Source of the DNA: an uncultured Clostridia bacterium
GTDB taxonomy: Bacteria; Bacillota; Clostridia; Christensenellales; UBA1242
Reading direction: 5' to 3'
DNA length: 35,592 bases
Assembly (NCBI GenBank): GCA_947630745.1
Contig: CANRIT010000013.1
Location: 1-35,592, forward strand
In this document: piece after piece, positions 26,137 to 33,607 of the stretch
How positions within the stretch are numbered: position 1 is the stretch's first letter
Layout of the letters: every line of letters starts with the position of its first letter
The notes under the pieces: model-generated
What the model was told of the DNA's origin: nothing
What the model saw: only the letters and a program-made list of their open reading frames with translations
Databases searched by the model: none
Program-made: the position numbers and the translations under genes

Positions 26137-26245
26137 AGAACAAGTATCCCACAATTATGGCGGGTGGTTAGAACAACAATACTTGCCTGACAGTTTAAAG
26201 GGTAGGTGCTATTTTAAGCGCAAAAATAAGGACGACAAAAAATAA
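26137..26245 (+). pseudogene. Displaced native 3' end of rarA
   Basis: Translated in frame from CAC at 26150 it reads HNYGGWLEQQYLPDSLKGRCYFKRKNKDDKK and stops at TAA 26243-26245, matching the end of RarA at 22302-22391. Just upstream AAGTATCC matches KYP but lacks one base, and no start precedes it. Its stop overlaps AAGGAGA, the ribosome site of the next gene, which is what an undisturbed operon would look like. It is therefore the original end of rarA, left behind by the insertion. Confidence 0.85.
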
Positions 26246-26254
26246 GGAGAGAAA

Positions 26255-26482
26255 ATGAAAAAAACTTTGCTAGTAATTTTTACAATTCTATCAGTTTTGC
26301 TTTTCATTTTTGGGTTGTTTCATATTCCTATTTTAAGTTCATTGGGTGTAGAATTCCCTGCAAGGAATTTTTTGTGGTGTTTAAGCATCATACCAACAGT
26401 AATTGTTAGTGCAATACCATTAATAATCTGCGGTTATTTGTGGATAAAATCAAAAAATTACAATAAAAACAACAAAAAATAA
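26255..26482 (+). CDS. Small membrane protein, unknown
   Basis: 75 residues with two hydrophobic helices (about 4-24 and 43-66), a short extracellular loop (ILSSLGVEFPARNF) and a Lys/Asn-rich tail. No family recognised. AAGGAGA precedes the ATG and overlaps the stop of the displaced rarA end, so it was originally cotranscribed with rarA. It is now separated from the live rarA by 3.8 kb and must be read from the protease promoter or an unseen one. Confidence 0.6.
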   Translation: MKKTLLVIFTILSVLLFIFGLFHIPILSSLGVEFPARNFLWCLSIIPTVIVSAIPLIICGYLWIKSKNYNKNNKK

Positions 26483-26505
26483 ACTAGAAGTAGTTGGAGA
26501 TTTTT

Positions 26506-26844
26506 ATGAAAAATGATAAAAAAGAAAAAATTTATTTTGGTGTTAAAGAAAGTGAAATTGACGATGCTCTTTTAAAAAAAATTATAAGGTATCAACGAAT
26601 GGTTACTATAGCCATCGCAATATTTTTGCCGGTTGTTGTGCTTAATTTAGTGTTGCAGTTATGCCATAAATACATAAACGACACTTTATCTATTGTTTTT
26701 TCTAGCATTTGCATTGCAGTATTTTTAGCGGTGATTATCTTAGATATAATTTATATAGTAGACATTAGCAAGCTAAAAAAGCAGGTTAAACAAGCGCAAA
26801 ATTCAAATGATTCCAAAGCGGATGACAACACTTTAAACAAATAA
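26506..26844 (+). CDS. Two-helix membrane protein, unknown
   Basis: 112 residues from ATG 26506 (a TTG at 26494 is in frame but contains the ribosome site). A charged N-terminus (KNDKKEKIYFGVKESEIDDALLKK) precedes helices at about 31-52 and 62-85 and a Gln/Asn/Asp-rich cytosolic tail with coiled-coil character. GGAG lies 7 nt upstream. It follows the small membrane protein by 23 bp and precedes the thioesterase by 13 bp, in the same apparent operon. No function can be assigned. Confidence 0.6.
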   Translation: MKNDKKEKIYFGVKESEIDDALLKKIIRYQRMVTIAIAIFLPVVVLNLVLQLCHKYINDTLSIVFSSICIAVFLAVIILDIIYIVDISKLKKQVKQAQNSNDSKADDNTLNK

Positions 26845-26857
26845 ACTAGGGGGAAAT

Positions 26858-27574
26858 ATGATTTTACAAAAAACACAAAAGGTTAGTGCAAGCATGTCGT
26901 GTTCGGACGCGTGCTTGTCGGTTATGGGGACTTTTCAACTTGTGCAAGATGCAATAACCGAACTTACTGGCGAACTTAAAATTGACGGGATAACAGAAAA
27001 GGAAAAATACAACGCATTTTGGGTTTTTACAAAAAATAGGATAAAATTTTTTAAAAAATTGCAGTGGAATGAAAAATTTTCTATTTCCGCCTTTATTTCG
27101 TCAAAGTCGCTTGCAAAAATTTTCTTTGATGTGGTGGCAAAAAATGGCGCGGGAGAATTGGCTTTTTGTGCGCGTGTTGAGGCGTGCGCGCTAGACTACA
27201 CCACACAATGCGTGCGCAAACTCACCTCGGTTGGTGTGGACGAAAACATGAACGCCGAACCACAAATTGCGGATGTTGAATTTGCAAGATTCGATTGCTC
27301 CGACCTGCCTTTGTTTGAGCAGGTTAGGGTGCGCAGCACAAACATTGACATGTCGCACCACACAAACAATACTGAATACCTGCGCTTTATTTTAAACACT
27401 TATTCGGTTGGCGAGTACGAATCCCGCCCAATAAAAGAAATGGAAGTTGACTACATAAGCCAGTCGCACGAAAATGACATTTTAAATGTGCGCAAAAGTT
27501 CAAACGCCAATCAAGACCTTATTTTGCTTGAAAAAGACAGCAAGCCAGTTGTTAAGTGTGAAGTGCTGTTTTAG
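26858..27574 (+). CDS. Acyl-ACP thioesterase family protein
   Basis: 238 residues, typical of bacterial FatA/FatB-like enzymes with two hot-dog domains. N-terminal half: FQLVQDAITELTG, AFWVFTKNRIKFFKKLQWNEKFSI. C-terminal half: STNIDMSHHTNNTEYLRFIL, the conserved Asp-x-x-x-His-x-Asn-Asn-x-x-Tyr region that carries the catalytic Asn/His. It releases fatty acids from ACP. AGGGGG precedes the ATG. It is last in the cluster behind rarA and the two small membrane proteins. Free fatty acids released here could feed uptake or acyl-phosphate systems such as DegV/FakB, but this is speculation. Confidence 0.85.
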   Translation: MILQKTQKVSASMSCSDACLSVMGTFQLVQDAITELTGELKIDGITEKEKYNAFWVFTKNRIKFFKKLQWNEKFSISAFISSKSLAKIFFDVVAKNGAGELAFCARVEACALDYTTQCVRKLTSVGVDENMNAEPQIADVEFARFDCSDLPLFEQVRVRSTNIDMSHHTNNTEYLRFILNTYSVGEYESRPIKEMEVDYISQSHENDILNVRKSSNANQDLILLEKDSKPVVKCEVLF

Positions 27575-27619
27575 TTTTTAAAAAAATTGTTAAACAATGC
27601 AAAAATATGTTGAAAATAT

Positions 27620-27648
27620 TTGCAATCAAATTTTATATTTTGTATAAT
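27620..27648 (+). promoter_or_regulatory. Sigma-A promoter of rubrerythrin
   Basis: TTGCAA (27620-27625), 17 nt, TATAAT (27643-27648); GGAGGG lies before the ATG at 27674. Confidence 0.75.
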
Positions 27649-27673
27649 ATTTTTATCATTTAGGAGGGTTAAA

Positions 27674-28213
27674 ATGGAATTAAAGGGTAGCAAAACCGAA
27701 CAAAATTTAAAAACTGCTTTTGCAGGGGAAAGTCAGGCTTGCATGAAGTATAGCTATTATGAAAGTCAGGCAAAAAAAGACGGGTACGAACAAATTGCGG
27801 AAATTTTCCGCATCACCGCTGGTAACGAGCGCGAACATGCAAAACTTTGGTTTAAACATTTGCATGGCGGGGCAGTTCCAACCACATTGGAAAATTTAAA
27901 GGACGCCGCATCTGGTGAAAATTACGAGCATACCAGCATGTATAAAGAATTTGCCGCAATCGCTAAAAAAGAAGGCTTTATCCAGATTGCAAAGCAATTT
28001 GAAGAAGTTGGCAAAATTGAAGCTGAACACGAGGCTAGATATTTGCAATTACTTGAAAATGTTAAGAAAAACAAATGCTTTGTTAAAAAGGAAGCAGTTG
28101 TTTGGGTATGCCGCAATTGTGGTCACAAACACCTTGGCAAAACCGCACCAAAAGTTTGCCCAGTTTGCGCACATCCACAAAGCTACTTTGAAGTAGAAAG
28201 CAAAAATTATTAA
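27674..28213 (+). CDS. rbr: Rubrerythrin
   Basis: 179 residues from ATG 27674, after TAGGAGGG; longer starts would include the promoter. The N-terminal four-helix di-iron domain has AGESQA (Glu19), ExxH at 52-55 (NEREHA) and 116-119 (IEAEHE). The C-terminal rubredoxin-like FeS4 site is Cys146/149 (VCRNCG) and Cys162/165 (VCPVC). It reduces hydrogen peroxide in anaerobes, taking electrons through the FeS4 centre. Single-gene unit with its own promoter and terminator; no perR-like gene is nearby. Confidence 0.96.
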   Translation: MELKGSKTEQNLKTAFAGESQACMKYSYYESQAKKDGYEQIAEIFRITAGNEREHAKLWFKHLHGGAVPTTLENLKDAASGENYEHTSMYKEFAAIAKKEGFIQIAKQFEEVGKIEAEHEARYLQLLENVKKNKCFVKKEAVVWVCRNCGHKHLGKTAPKVCPVCAHPQSYFEVESKNY

Positions 28214-28242
28214 GTCTTTGTGATTTAATTTGTTGACTATTT

Positions 28243-28279
28243 ATGCAAATAGATAATAACTTGCTTAAATTATTTGCAT
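28243..28279. repeat. 9-bp inverted repeat after rubrerythrin
   Basis: ATGCAAATA (28243-28251) and TATTTGCAT (28271-28279), perfect complements with a 19-nt loop. It could be a hairpin in the rbr 3' UTR or a binding site; nothing decides. Confidence 0.4.
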
Positions 28280-28306
28280 GCAAAAATATCAAATCATAAA
28301 AAACAC

Positions 28307-28335
28307 AAAACACTGCAAAATTCGCAGTGTTTTTA
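28307..28335 (+). terminator. Intrinsic terminator of rubrerythrin
   Basis: AAAACACTGC (28307-28316), loop AAAATTC, GCAGTGTTTT plus T. Between it and 28507 I see no gene; only a weak 8-bp inverted repeat TTTTGTTT/AAACAAAA (28438-28463). Confidence 0.85.
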
Positions 28336-28506
28336 TAATCTATAAGGACAAATTTAATAATTTTTAAATAATAGAACTTTCAATAGCAATCAGCAAAATT
28401 ATTTATATTGATAAGTCATTAATAGTAGAGTGGACTGTTTTGTTTATTTCTTTAAAAACAAAATAGAGTTAATTTATTAATTTTAAAGGGTAGGGTATTG
28501 TTTAAT

Positions 28507-28535
28507 AAAAAAAAGTTAGCAAATGCTAACTTTTT
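28507..28535. terminator. Terminator of the large Lys/Glu-rich protein gene
   Basis: AAAAAGTTAGC, loop AAAT, GCTAACTTTTT, symmetrical and so usable in both directions. The minus-strand stop codon at 28534-28536 overlaps its edge. Confidence 0.8.
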
Positions 28536-30468
28536 ATAATGTGCGACCACTATTAAACATATTTTCAATATCGGCAAAAGTTGGGTCTAGATTTTCATCT
28601 TTACCTTTAGCGCCCTTAGCAGCTGAAGTTTTTGCACCAGCACCAGTTTCAGTTTTTGCAGTGGATTTGCCAACATTCATACCTAAACGTTGTTTAATTG
28701 CAGTATCAAGTTCGGTAGGGGCTTTTGCTAAATCTTTTAAATCACTCTTTTTACCTTTTTGAACAACAATTGTTCTAGTTGCAGTTTTTGTTTCAACAGT
28801 TCCATCTTCCTTAGGGTTTTCATAAGTAAGTTTTAATTTAACTGCAAGTTTCTTTTTCAAGAAAGAATCACCGTTAACAATTTCTGGGTCTTTTACCATT
28901 TTATAACTTGTTATGTTTTCAGGAAGTTTGTTAGAACCGCGTCTTACAGCAACTGGTTTTTTCTTTTCATCTTTTTTGTCGTCAGATTTATCAGCATCTT
29001 TTTTATCATCTGCAGTTGGTTCTGGTTTTTTAGGTTCTGGTTTCTTTTTATCATCTGCAGTTGGTTCTGGTTTTTTAGGTTCGTCTTTCTTTTTATCGTC
29101 TGGTTTTTTAGCGTCAGCTTCTGCAGGTTTTTCATTTTTCTTATTCTTCTTTTCTTCGCGAGCTGCCTGTCTTGCTGCGCGTGCTGCCTGTCTTGCTTTA
29201 CGTTCTTCTTCTGCCTTTTTAGCAGCGTCTGCATCTCTTTGTTCACGCAATTTGTCGTCTGCCTCATCGCGTTTGCGTTCTTCTTCGCGTTTTGCAGCCC
29301 TTGCAAGTTTGCGTTCAGAAGGTTTGCGGATTTCTTCATCTGGGATAACTTTGCTGCTAACTTCGTCTTTCAACTCGCCAGCCAAACGTTGACGGACTAG
29401 GGCAGAAAGTTTGCTTTTAGCAGTTGATTGAACATCTTTACCCGAAGTGCGACCTGGGTGTTTTTTATTTCTAGGGTTAAGGTCAGGGTTGTCATTTGCA
29501 AGGTCGTACATATAGTATTTACCAATAATGTCAAGGTCATCAAATGAACGATTTGATTTTATAGCTGAATTATATTCATTGTTGATATGTGCATCAAGGA
29601 AGTTGTCAATTTTAGTAATGTTGTTTTGGATTTCTTGTTTTTCTTGGCTGTTTTCTGCGGAATTGTACTTGTCAGATATTTCTGCTCTATGTTTAACAAT
29701 TGCCCACAAACGGTTGCGGTTTTTGTTGCGTCTAAAGTAGTTGCCAATTGCGTGGAAGAAACCTTTTTTAGATTCAATTTCCTTTTGAGTGTTTTCAATC
29801 TTTTCAATTAAGTGTTCAACACCCTTTTCTTTAATCATCTTTTTGTAATGGCGTTTGGTGATAGCGTCTTTAATAGCAAGTGTTGCAGCGGTTAAGCCCA
29901 CACCAATAGGGAAGCCCAAAACAGCACCAGAAAGTATGTTGGTTGCAACGCTATCAGACACCAAACCCAAAACACCGCCACCAACTGGAAGCAAAGCACC
30001 AGCAGTTGCAAGCGCGCCAGCAACAAGCGCACCAGTTATAAGTGCAGGGATAAGAATCTTTTTAACACCAACTGAGAAAAGCCAGTATTTAGCGCCACCA
30101 GTTTTTCTAAGTTTATACTTGCCGCCCCTTTTGTTGCCAACAAGTTGAACGCCTTCATCATAAACATAGTTTAAAGTTTTTTCATCAAGTTTAAGTTGGG
30201 CGTTTTTGATCATAATCTGTTGATACAAACGGTTTAAATCGTTTTTTGCAGCAGTGGAAATAATTTCCACATTGTGGTCTGCAAGGTATTTAAGCAATTG
30301 TTGATATTTGCCGTTTTTGTCAACTTTGCCAGTTTTAACATACGAAACATCAAGCCTCTCGCTTGGAGTATAGTCCATTGATTTGCCTGACATAAAATGT
30401 TCAAAACTATCGCCAGAGTCATCCTTTAAATATTGATTAAACAAACTTATAATTTGAGCGTAATTCAT
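28534..30468 (-). CDS. Large unknown membrane protein with a charged low-complexity region
   Basis: 644 residues. N-terminal 130: soluble and helical (MNYAQIISLFNQYLKDDSGDSFEHFMSG). Two Gly/Ala-rich hydrophobic segments at about 134-170 and 177-200 look like a membrane hairpin. Residues 215-345 are helical and charged. A long Lys/Glu/Ala coiled-coil and disordered stretch covers about 360-510, with a 15-residue repeat KKPEPKKPEPTADDK and alanine/arginine runs (ARQAARAARQAAREEKK). The C-terminal 130 residues look folded (NITSYKMVKDPEIVNGDSF...). No signal peptide. I recognise no family; a cytoskeleton- or surface-related scaffold is possible but unproven. It has a consensus promoter and GGGAGG, so it is likely well expressed as a single gene. 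Confidence 0.75.
   Translation of the reverse strand: MNYAQIISLFNQYLKDDSGDSFEHFMSGKSMDYTPSERLDVSYVKTGKVDKNGKYQQLLKYLADHNVEIISTAAKNDLNRLYQQIMIKNAQLKLDEKTLNYVYDEGVQLVGNKRGGKYKLRKTGGAKYWLFSVGVKKILIPALITGALVAGALATAGALLPVGGGVLGLVSDSVATNILSGAVLGFPIGVGLTAATLAIKDAITKRHYKKMIKEKGVEHLIEKIENTQKEIESKKGFFHAIGNYFRRNKNRNRLWAIVKHRAEISDKYNSAENSQEKQEIQNNITKIDNFLDAHINNEYNSAIKSNRSFDDLDIIGKYYMYDLANDNPDLNPRNKKHPGRTSGKDVQSTAKSKLSALVRQRLAGELKDEVSSKVIPDEEIRKPSERKLARAAKREEERKRDEADDKLREQRDADAAKKAEEERKARQAARAARQAAREEKKNKKNEKPAEADAKKPDDKKKDEPKKPEPTADDKKKPEPKKPEPTADDKKDADKSDDKKDEKKKPVAVRRGSNKLPENITSYKMVKDPEIVNGDSFLKKKLAVKLKLTYENPKEDGTVETKTATRTIVVQKGKKSDLKDLAKAPTELDTAIKQRLGMNVGKSTAKTETGAGAKTSAAKGAKGKDENLDPTFADIENMFNSGRTL
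29001..29082 (-). repeat. 45-bp in-frame direct repeat
   Basis: Two copies, at 29001 and 29046, identical over 37 bp and coding for the Pro/Lys/Glu repeat of the large unknown protein. A recent in-frame duplication; copy number may vary between strains. Confidence 0.8.
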
Positions 30469-30503
30469 ATTTTCCTCCCCTATATAAATTTCTTTATACC
30501 TTA

Positions 30504-30532
30504 ATTATAATACAATCGCTATATTTTGTCAA
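30504..30532 (-). promoter_or_regulatory. Consensus sigma-A promoter of the large unknown protein gene
   Basis: Minus strand: TTGACA (30532-30527), 17 nt, TATAAT (30509-30504), both boxes perfect. Confidence 0.85.
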
Positions 30533-30575
30533 TACCCTTTTTAAAATTTTTTTAAAATATTTTACAATTTAATTT

Positions 30576-30668
30576 ATGCAGCAAAGACAAATTTATTATA
30601 TTTATGCGTTTTTAATCGGTTTATTGCCTAAATTGTGCAGTTTTTATCAATTTATTTTTTTAAAATAG
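30576..30668 (+). CDS. Possible 30-residue hydrophobic small protein
   Basis: ATG 30576 to TAG 30666-30668: 30 residues, beginning MQQRQIYYIYAFLIGLLP and ending QFIFLK, with one hydrophobic stretch. There is no Shine-Dalgarno, but TACAAT (30563-30568) lies 7 nt before the ATG with TTTAAA 17 nt further up, the same geometry as the leaderless candidates in this window. AT-rich sequence makes chance open frames common, so this is tentative. Confidence 0.25.
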   Translation: MQQRQIYYIYAFLIGLLPKLCSFYQFIFLK

Positions 30669-30710
30669 GTGTGTAAAATATTTAGCGCAATTTATACACA
30701 TATAAACAAA

Positions 30711-30741
30711 AAGGATAAATCTATTTTTTTAATTTATCCTT
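30711..30741 (-). terminator. Intrinsic terminator of eno-cmk
   Basis: Minus strand: AAGGATAAAT (30741-30732), 11-nt loop holding the cmk stop, ATTTATCCTT (30720-30711), then TTTGTTT. A perfect 10-bp stem. Confidence 0.8.
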
Positions 30742-31368
30742 CACTTTTAAATACAAAACATCCAAAACTTGCTCTATTGTTAAATTGGTGCTGTCAATTA
30801 CATTTGCATCCGCTGGCACAACAAGTGGGGCAATGTCTTTGGTTTTATCAATGTAATCGCGCGCGTTAATTTCGTCCAAAAGTTGCTGATAGGGGATGGC
30901 GCCTTTTAATTCTTTAAACCGTCTATTTGCGCGCTCTTCCGCCGTGCAGTCCAAATAAAACTTTACATCCGCGTTAGGAAAAACATAACTTCCAATATCC
31001 CGCCCGTCAATCACGCAATTGTGTTCGCGTGCAAAGGCGCGCTGGCAGTTGTCAATTATGCGGCGGAAATGAATGTTTTTGCTAACAACTGGCGCGGCAA
31101 CGCTAACTTCGTTGTCTTTAAGATGTGCGGTGTAGTCAACATCGTTAACTATCACATGCTGAATGCCGTCAACAAATTTGGTTTTTAATGTGATTGGCAC
31201 AACCATATGTTCAACAGACGAAATATCTTCCCCATTCTTTAATAGGTGAGCGGCAATTCCGCGATACAAAAGCCCAGAATTGAAATGTACAAATTTAAGT
31301 TTTTGGCTAAGCAGTTCGGCAATTGTGGATTTGCCGCTGCCCGCTGGCCCGTCAATTGAAATTATCAT
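30721..31368 (-). CDS. cmk: Cytidylate kinase
   Basis: 215 residues, standard. P-loop GPAGSGKST (7-15), [10 protein letters not shown] for [35 protein letters not shown] lid region and [16 protein letters not shown]. It phosphorylates CMP/dCMP with ATP. The ATG overlaps the enolase stop (ATGA, 4 nt), so the two are translationally coupled. This is an unusual pairing (cmk is more often with rpsA or aroA), and control of cmk is thus tied to the enolase leader. Confidence 0.96.
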   Translation of the reverse strand: MIISIDGPAGSGKSTIAELLSQKLKFVHFNSGLLYRGIAAHLLKNGEDISSVEHMVVPITLKTKFVDGIQHVIVNDVDYTAHLKDNEVSVAAPVVSKNIHFRRIIDNCQRAFAREHNCVIDGRDIGSYVFPNADVKFYLDCTAEERANRRFKELKGAIPYQQLLDEINARDYIDKTKDIAPLVVPADANVIDSTNLTIEQVLDVLYLKVKDKLKK

Positions 31369-32618
31369 AAATTAAATGTCACCTTTTTGTTTGAACGCGC
31401 GATGCGGATAAGTTGATTGTATTTTGCCACCCTGTCTGTGCGCGACATTGAGCCAGTTTTTATCTGCCCCGCATTTACAGCAACAGCAAGGTCGGCAATA
31501 AAAGTGTCTTCCGTTTCGCCACTGCGGTGCGAAATTATGGTTTTGTATCCATTTTCTTGCGCAAGGGCGATGGTTTGCAGCGTTTCTGTAAGCGTGCCAA
31601 TTTGGTTAAGCTTAATTAAAATTGCGTTGCATGCGCCCATGTCAATACCTTTTTGAAGGAACTGCTTGTTTGTAACAAACAAATCATCACCAACAATTTG
31701 AACGCGCTTGCCAATTTTTTTGGTAAGCTTTTTAAACCCGTCCCAATTATTTTCATCAAGCGGGTCTTCAACCGAAATAATAGGGTAGCGTTTTGTAAGG
31801 TCAACAATAAAATCAATCATTTCGTCCGTTGACTTGCTGCCGGTCATACTCTTTTTAAACTCATATCTGCCAGTTTTGGTGTTGTAAAATTCGCTTGCCG
31901 CAACATCAAGTGCAATGGCAATGTCGCGTTTTGGCTTGTAACCAGCCTTTTCAATCGCTTCCATAATATATTCAAGTGGCTGCTCGTTGCTTTTGAAATT
32001 TGGAGCAAAGCCGCCTTCGTCACCAACCGAGGTGGCATACCCGCGCGAAGACAACAATTTTTTAAGTTCAATAAATGTTTCACTTACCATACGCACGGCA
32101 TCTTCAAAGGTTTTTGCGCCAACTGGCACAATCATATATTCTTGAAAATCCACATTGCTGCTAGCATGCGCGCCGCCGTTAACAATATTGCACATAGGCA
32201 TAGGTAGGGTGTTGCCCTTGCCAAGTGTGGAGTACAAAGGTTTGCCCTTGTTTTCCGCATTTGCGCGCGCAACTGCCAAACTTACTGATAGCATTGCGTT
32301 TGCACCCAAATTGGTTTTAAAATCCGTGCCGTCAAGTTTAATCATGGTGCGGTCAATTGATTTTTGATTTTCCACTTCCATGCCAACAATTTTTGGCGCG
32401 ATAATTTTGTTTACATTTTCAACCGCTTTAAGCACACCTTTGCCGTGATAGCGGCTGCCACCATCGCGCAATTCCAACGCCTCACGCTCGCCAGTTGATG
32501 CGCCACTTGGCACAGCGGCATGCGCTTTAATTCCGTTTGCCAAAGTAACTTCACATTCCACAGTTGGATTGCCACGGCTGTCAATAATTTCATACGCTTC
32601 AATTTTTTTGATTTGCAT
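31365..32618 (-). CDS. eno: Enolase
   Basis: 417 residues from ATG 32618, with AAAGGAG before it; an in-frame ATG 48 bp earlier would fall inside the leader. Conserved DSRGNPTVE, the catalytic loop [28 protein letters not shown], the Mg ligands around SVEDPLDE and VGDDLFVTN, and the catalytic Lys region LIKLNQIGT with SHRSGETED. It converts 2-phosphoglycerate to phosphoenolpyruvate. First gene of a two-gene unit with cmk. Its long structured leader and its extended -10 promoter, which overlaps the HAD gene terminator, are noteworthy. Confidence 0.97.
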   Translation of the reverse strand: MQIKKIEAYEIIDSRGNPTVECEVTLANGIKAHAAVPSGASTGEREALELRDGGSRYHGKGVLKAVENVNKIIAPKIVGMEVENQKSIDRTMIKLDGTDFKTNLGANAMLSVSLAVARANAENKGKPLYSTLGKGNTLPMPMCNIVNGGAHASSNVDFQEYMIVPVGAKTFEDAVRMVSETFIELKKLLSSRGYATSVGDEGGFAPNFKSNEQPLEYIMEAIEKAGYKPKRDIAIALDVAASEFYNTKTGRYEFKKSMTGSKSTDEMIDFIVDLTKRYPIISVEDPLDENNWDGFKKLTKKIGKRVQIVGDDLFVTNKQFLQKGIDMGACNAILIKLNQIGTLTETLQTIALAQENGYKTIISHRSGETEDTFIADLAVAVNAGQIKTGSMSRTDRVAKYNQLIRIARSNKKVTFNL

Positions 32619-32646
32619 AATTTCTCCTTTTAATTTGCAAATTATT

Positions 32647-32699
32647 GAGAATTTATATAATTCCACACTTTCGAACGCTCGACTGGAATATAACTTCTC
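32647..32699 (-). promoter_or_regulatory. Hairpin in the enolase 5' leader
   Basis: Imperfect inverted arms GAGAAGTTATATTCCA and TGGAATTATATAAATTCTC enclose an inner hairpin TCGA-GCGT-TCGA (32671-32682). It lies in the transcribed leader, about 30 nt before the ATG and outside the Shine-Dalgarno. It may stabilise the mRNA or bind a regulator. Confidence 0.5.
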
Positions 32700-32712
32700 A
32701 CAGTTCGGAAAA

Positions 32713-32721
32713 ATTATATCA
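32713..32721 (-). promoter_or_regulatory. Extended -10 promoter of eno-cmk
   Basis: TGATATAAT on the minus strand; the -35 is poor (A/T-rich). The leader is about 90 nt. Confidence 0.65.
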
Positions 32722-32724
32722 CAC

Positions 32725-32760
32725 TTAAAAAAAATTAAAAACTGATTTTGTGCAGTTTTT
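32725..32760 (-). terminator. Intrinsic terminator of the HAD phosphatase gene
   Basis: Minus strand: AAAAACTG (32760-32753), loop CACAAAAT, CAGTTTTT (32744-32737), then AATTTTTTTT. It runs into the -35 region of the enolase promoter. Confidence 0.8.
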
Positions 32761-32828
32761 AAATTATTTTATTATTTTGTTAAATTGTTATTAAATTGTT
32801 GTTTGCTAAATTATTGCAATAAATTTGA

Positions 32829-33503
32829 TTAAATTTTATCTTGTAAAAAGGTTTTAACTTCATTTAAATCTTTAAACACGCCCACGCAATTTTTGTAGGC
32901 GTCCGCGCTTACATCAAACACATCTGGCACCAAAATTGTGTTAAAACCAGCCCGCCAGCATGCTTTTGACCCGTTTGCGCTATCTTCAATGCCAAGGCAG
33001 TTTTTGGCTTTTGTTTGCAAAATTTTCCTTGCCGTTTTGTAAACCTCTGGGTTAGGTTTGGATTTTTTGTAATCATCACAAGTCAAAATTATATCAAAAA
33101 TCTTTTTTTCATCCAAATTTATTTTGTTGAAATATATTTGCACTTCTTTTAAATTGCTGCCCGTTGCCAAGCCTAATTTCACATGCTTTTTTAACAAAAA
33201 ATTTATTAGGTTTTTAAAACCGGGTTTAAGTGGGACACCATTTTTCGTCGCTTCTTCTTCCACCAAGTTTAACCACTCTTCGCGAACTTTTGCACCATCA
33301 ATGCTGGGAAAGGTTGCATTTAAATATTTAATAATCAAGTCGTTCTTTTTGCCGCAACATTTTGCGCGGAAATCGTCATCAATGTTTATGTTGTATTTTT
33401 TGTTTAATTCAAGGGCAGTGTTTTTCCAAACTTTTTCCGAATCAAAAATTGTGCCGTCCATATCAAACACAACGCATTTACTTTTGCCTTTAATCTCTTT
33501 CAT
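32829..33503 (-). CDS. HAD-family phosphatase (beta-phosphoglucomutase-like)
   Basis: 224 residues. DMDGTIFDSE (14-23) with nucleophile Asp14 and acid/base Asp16, a helical cap of subclass I (about 25-90), GLATGSN (motif II Thr/Ser), KKSKPNPEVY with the motif III Lys, and GIEDSANGSKAC with the motif IV acidic pair. Such enzymes dephosphorylate or isomerise small sugar phosphates; the substrate cannot be told. There is no Shine-Dalgarno: TAAAAT lies only 7 nt before the ATG, so the mRNA is probably leaderless. Single gene between its own promoter and terminator. Confidence 0.88.
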   Translation of the reverse strand: MKEIKGKSKCVVFDMDGTIFDSEKVWKNTALELNKKYNINIDDDFRAKCCGKKNDLIIKYLNATFPSIDGAKVREEWLNLVEEEATKNGVPLKPGFKNLINFLLKKHVKLGLATGSNLKEVQIYFNKINLDEKKIFDIILTCDDYKKSKPNPEVYKTARKILQTKAKNCLGIEDSANGSKACWRAGFNTILVPDVFDVSADAYKNCVGVFKDLNEVKTFLQDKI

Positions 33504-33509
33504 ATCAAA

Positions 33510-33538
33510 ATTTTACCACAAAAACAAATTGCAGTCAA
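33510..33538 (-). promoter_or_regulatory. Promoter of the HAD gene (leaderless)
   Basis: Minus strand: TTGACT (33538-33533), 17 nt, TAAAAT (33515-33510), 6 nt, ATG at 33503. RNA should begin at or next to the start codon. Confidence 0.7.
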
Positions 33539-33607
33539 ACAAAGTGCGAGTCCTCTGCAACTTATTATAATAGGTATTATATATAATATAGTAAAATATA
33601 TTTATAA

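Larger units (their letters stand above)
22308..26158 (+). other. Putative inserted segment between two rarA 3' ends
   Basis: The segment runs from the YGGW codons of rarA to the matching codons of the second 3' end at 26156. It contains only the new rarA tail and the protease gene. The two ends share TATGGCGGGTGG and TAGAACAACAATA exactly, but are diverged elsewhere (YLPDSLKDRCYFKRREKKQ against YLPDSLKGRCYFKRKNKDDKK). No integrase, transposase or terminal inverted repeat is present. Confidence 0.65.

Noticed and set aside
22308..26158. Insertion sequence or transposon
   Set aside because: No transposase, no terminal inverted repeats, and the flanking copies are diverged coding sequence, not a short target duplication.
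26118..26254. Independent small gene between the protease and the 26255 gene
   Set aside because: The frame has no start codon and is the displaced 3' end of rarA.
28913..29392. Ser/Leu/Phe-rich 159-residue frame on the plus strand
   Set aside because: It is antisense to the Lys/Glu-rich region of the minus-strand gene; AAG/AAA read as CTT/TTT explains it.
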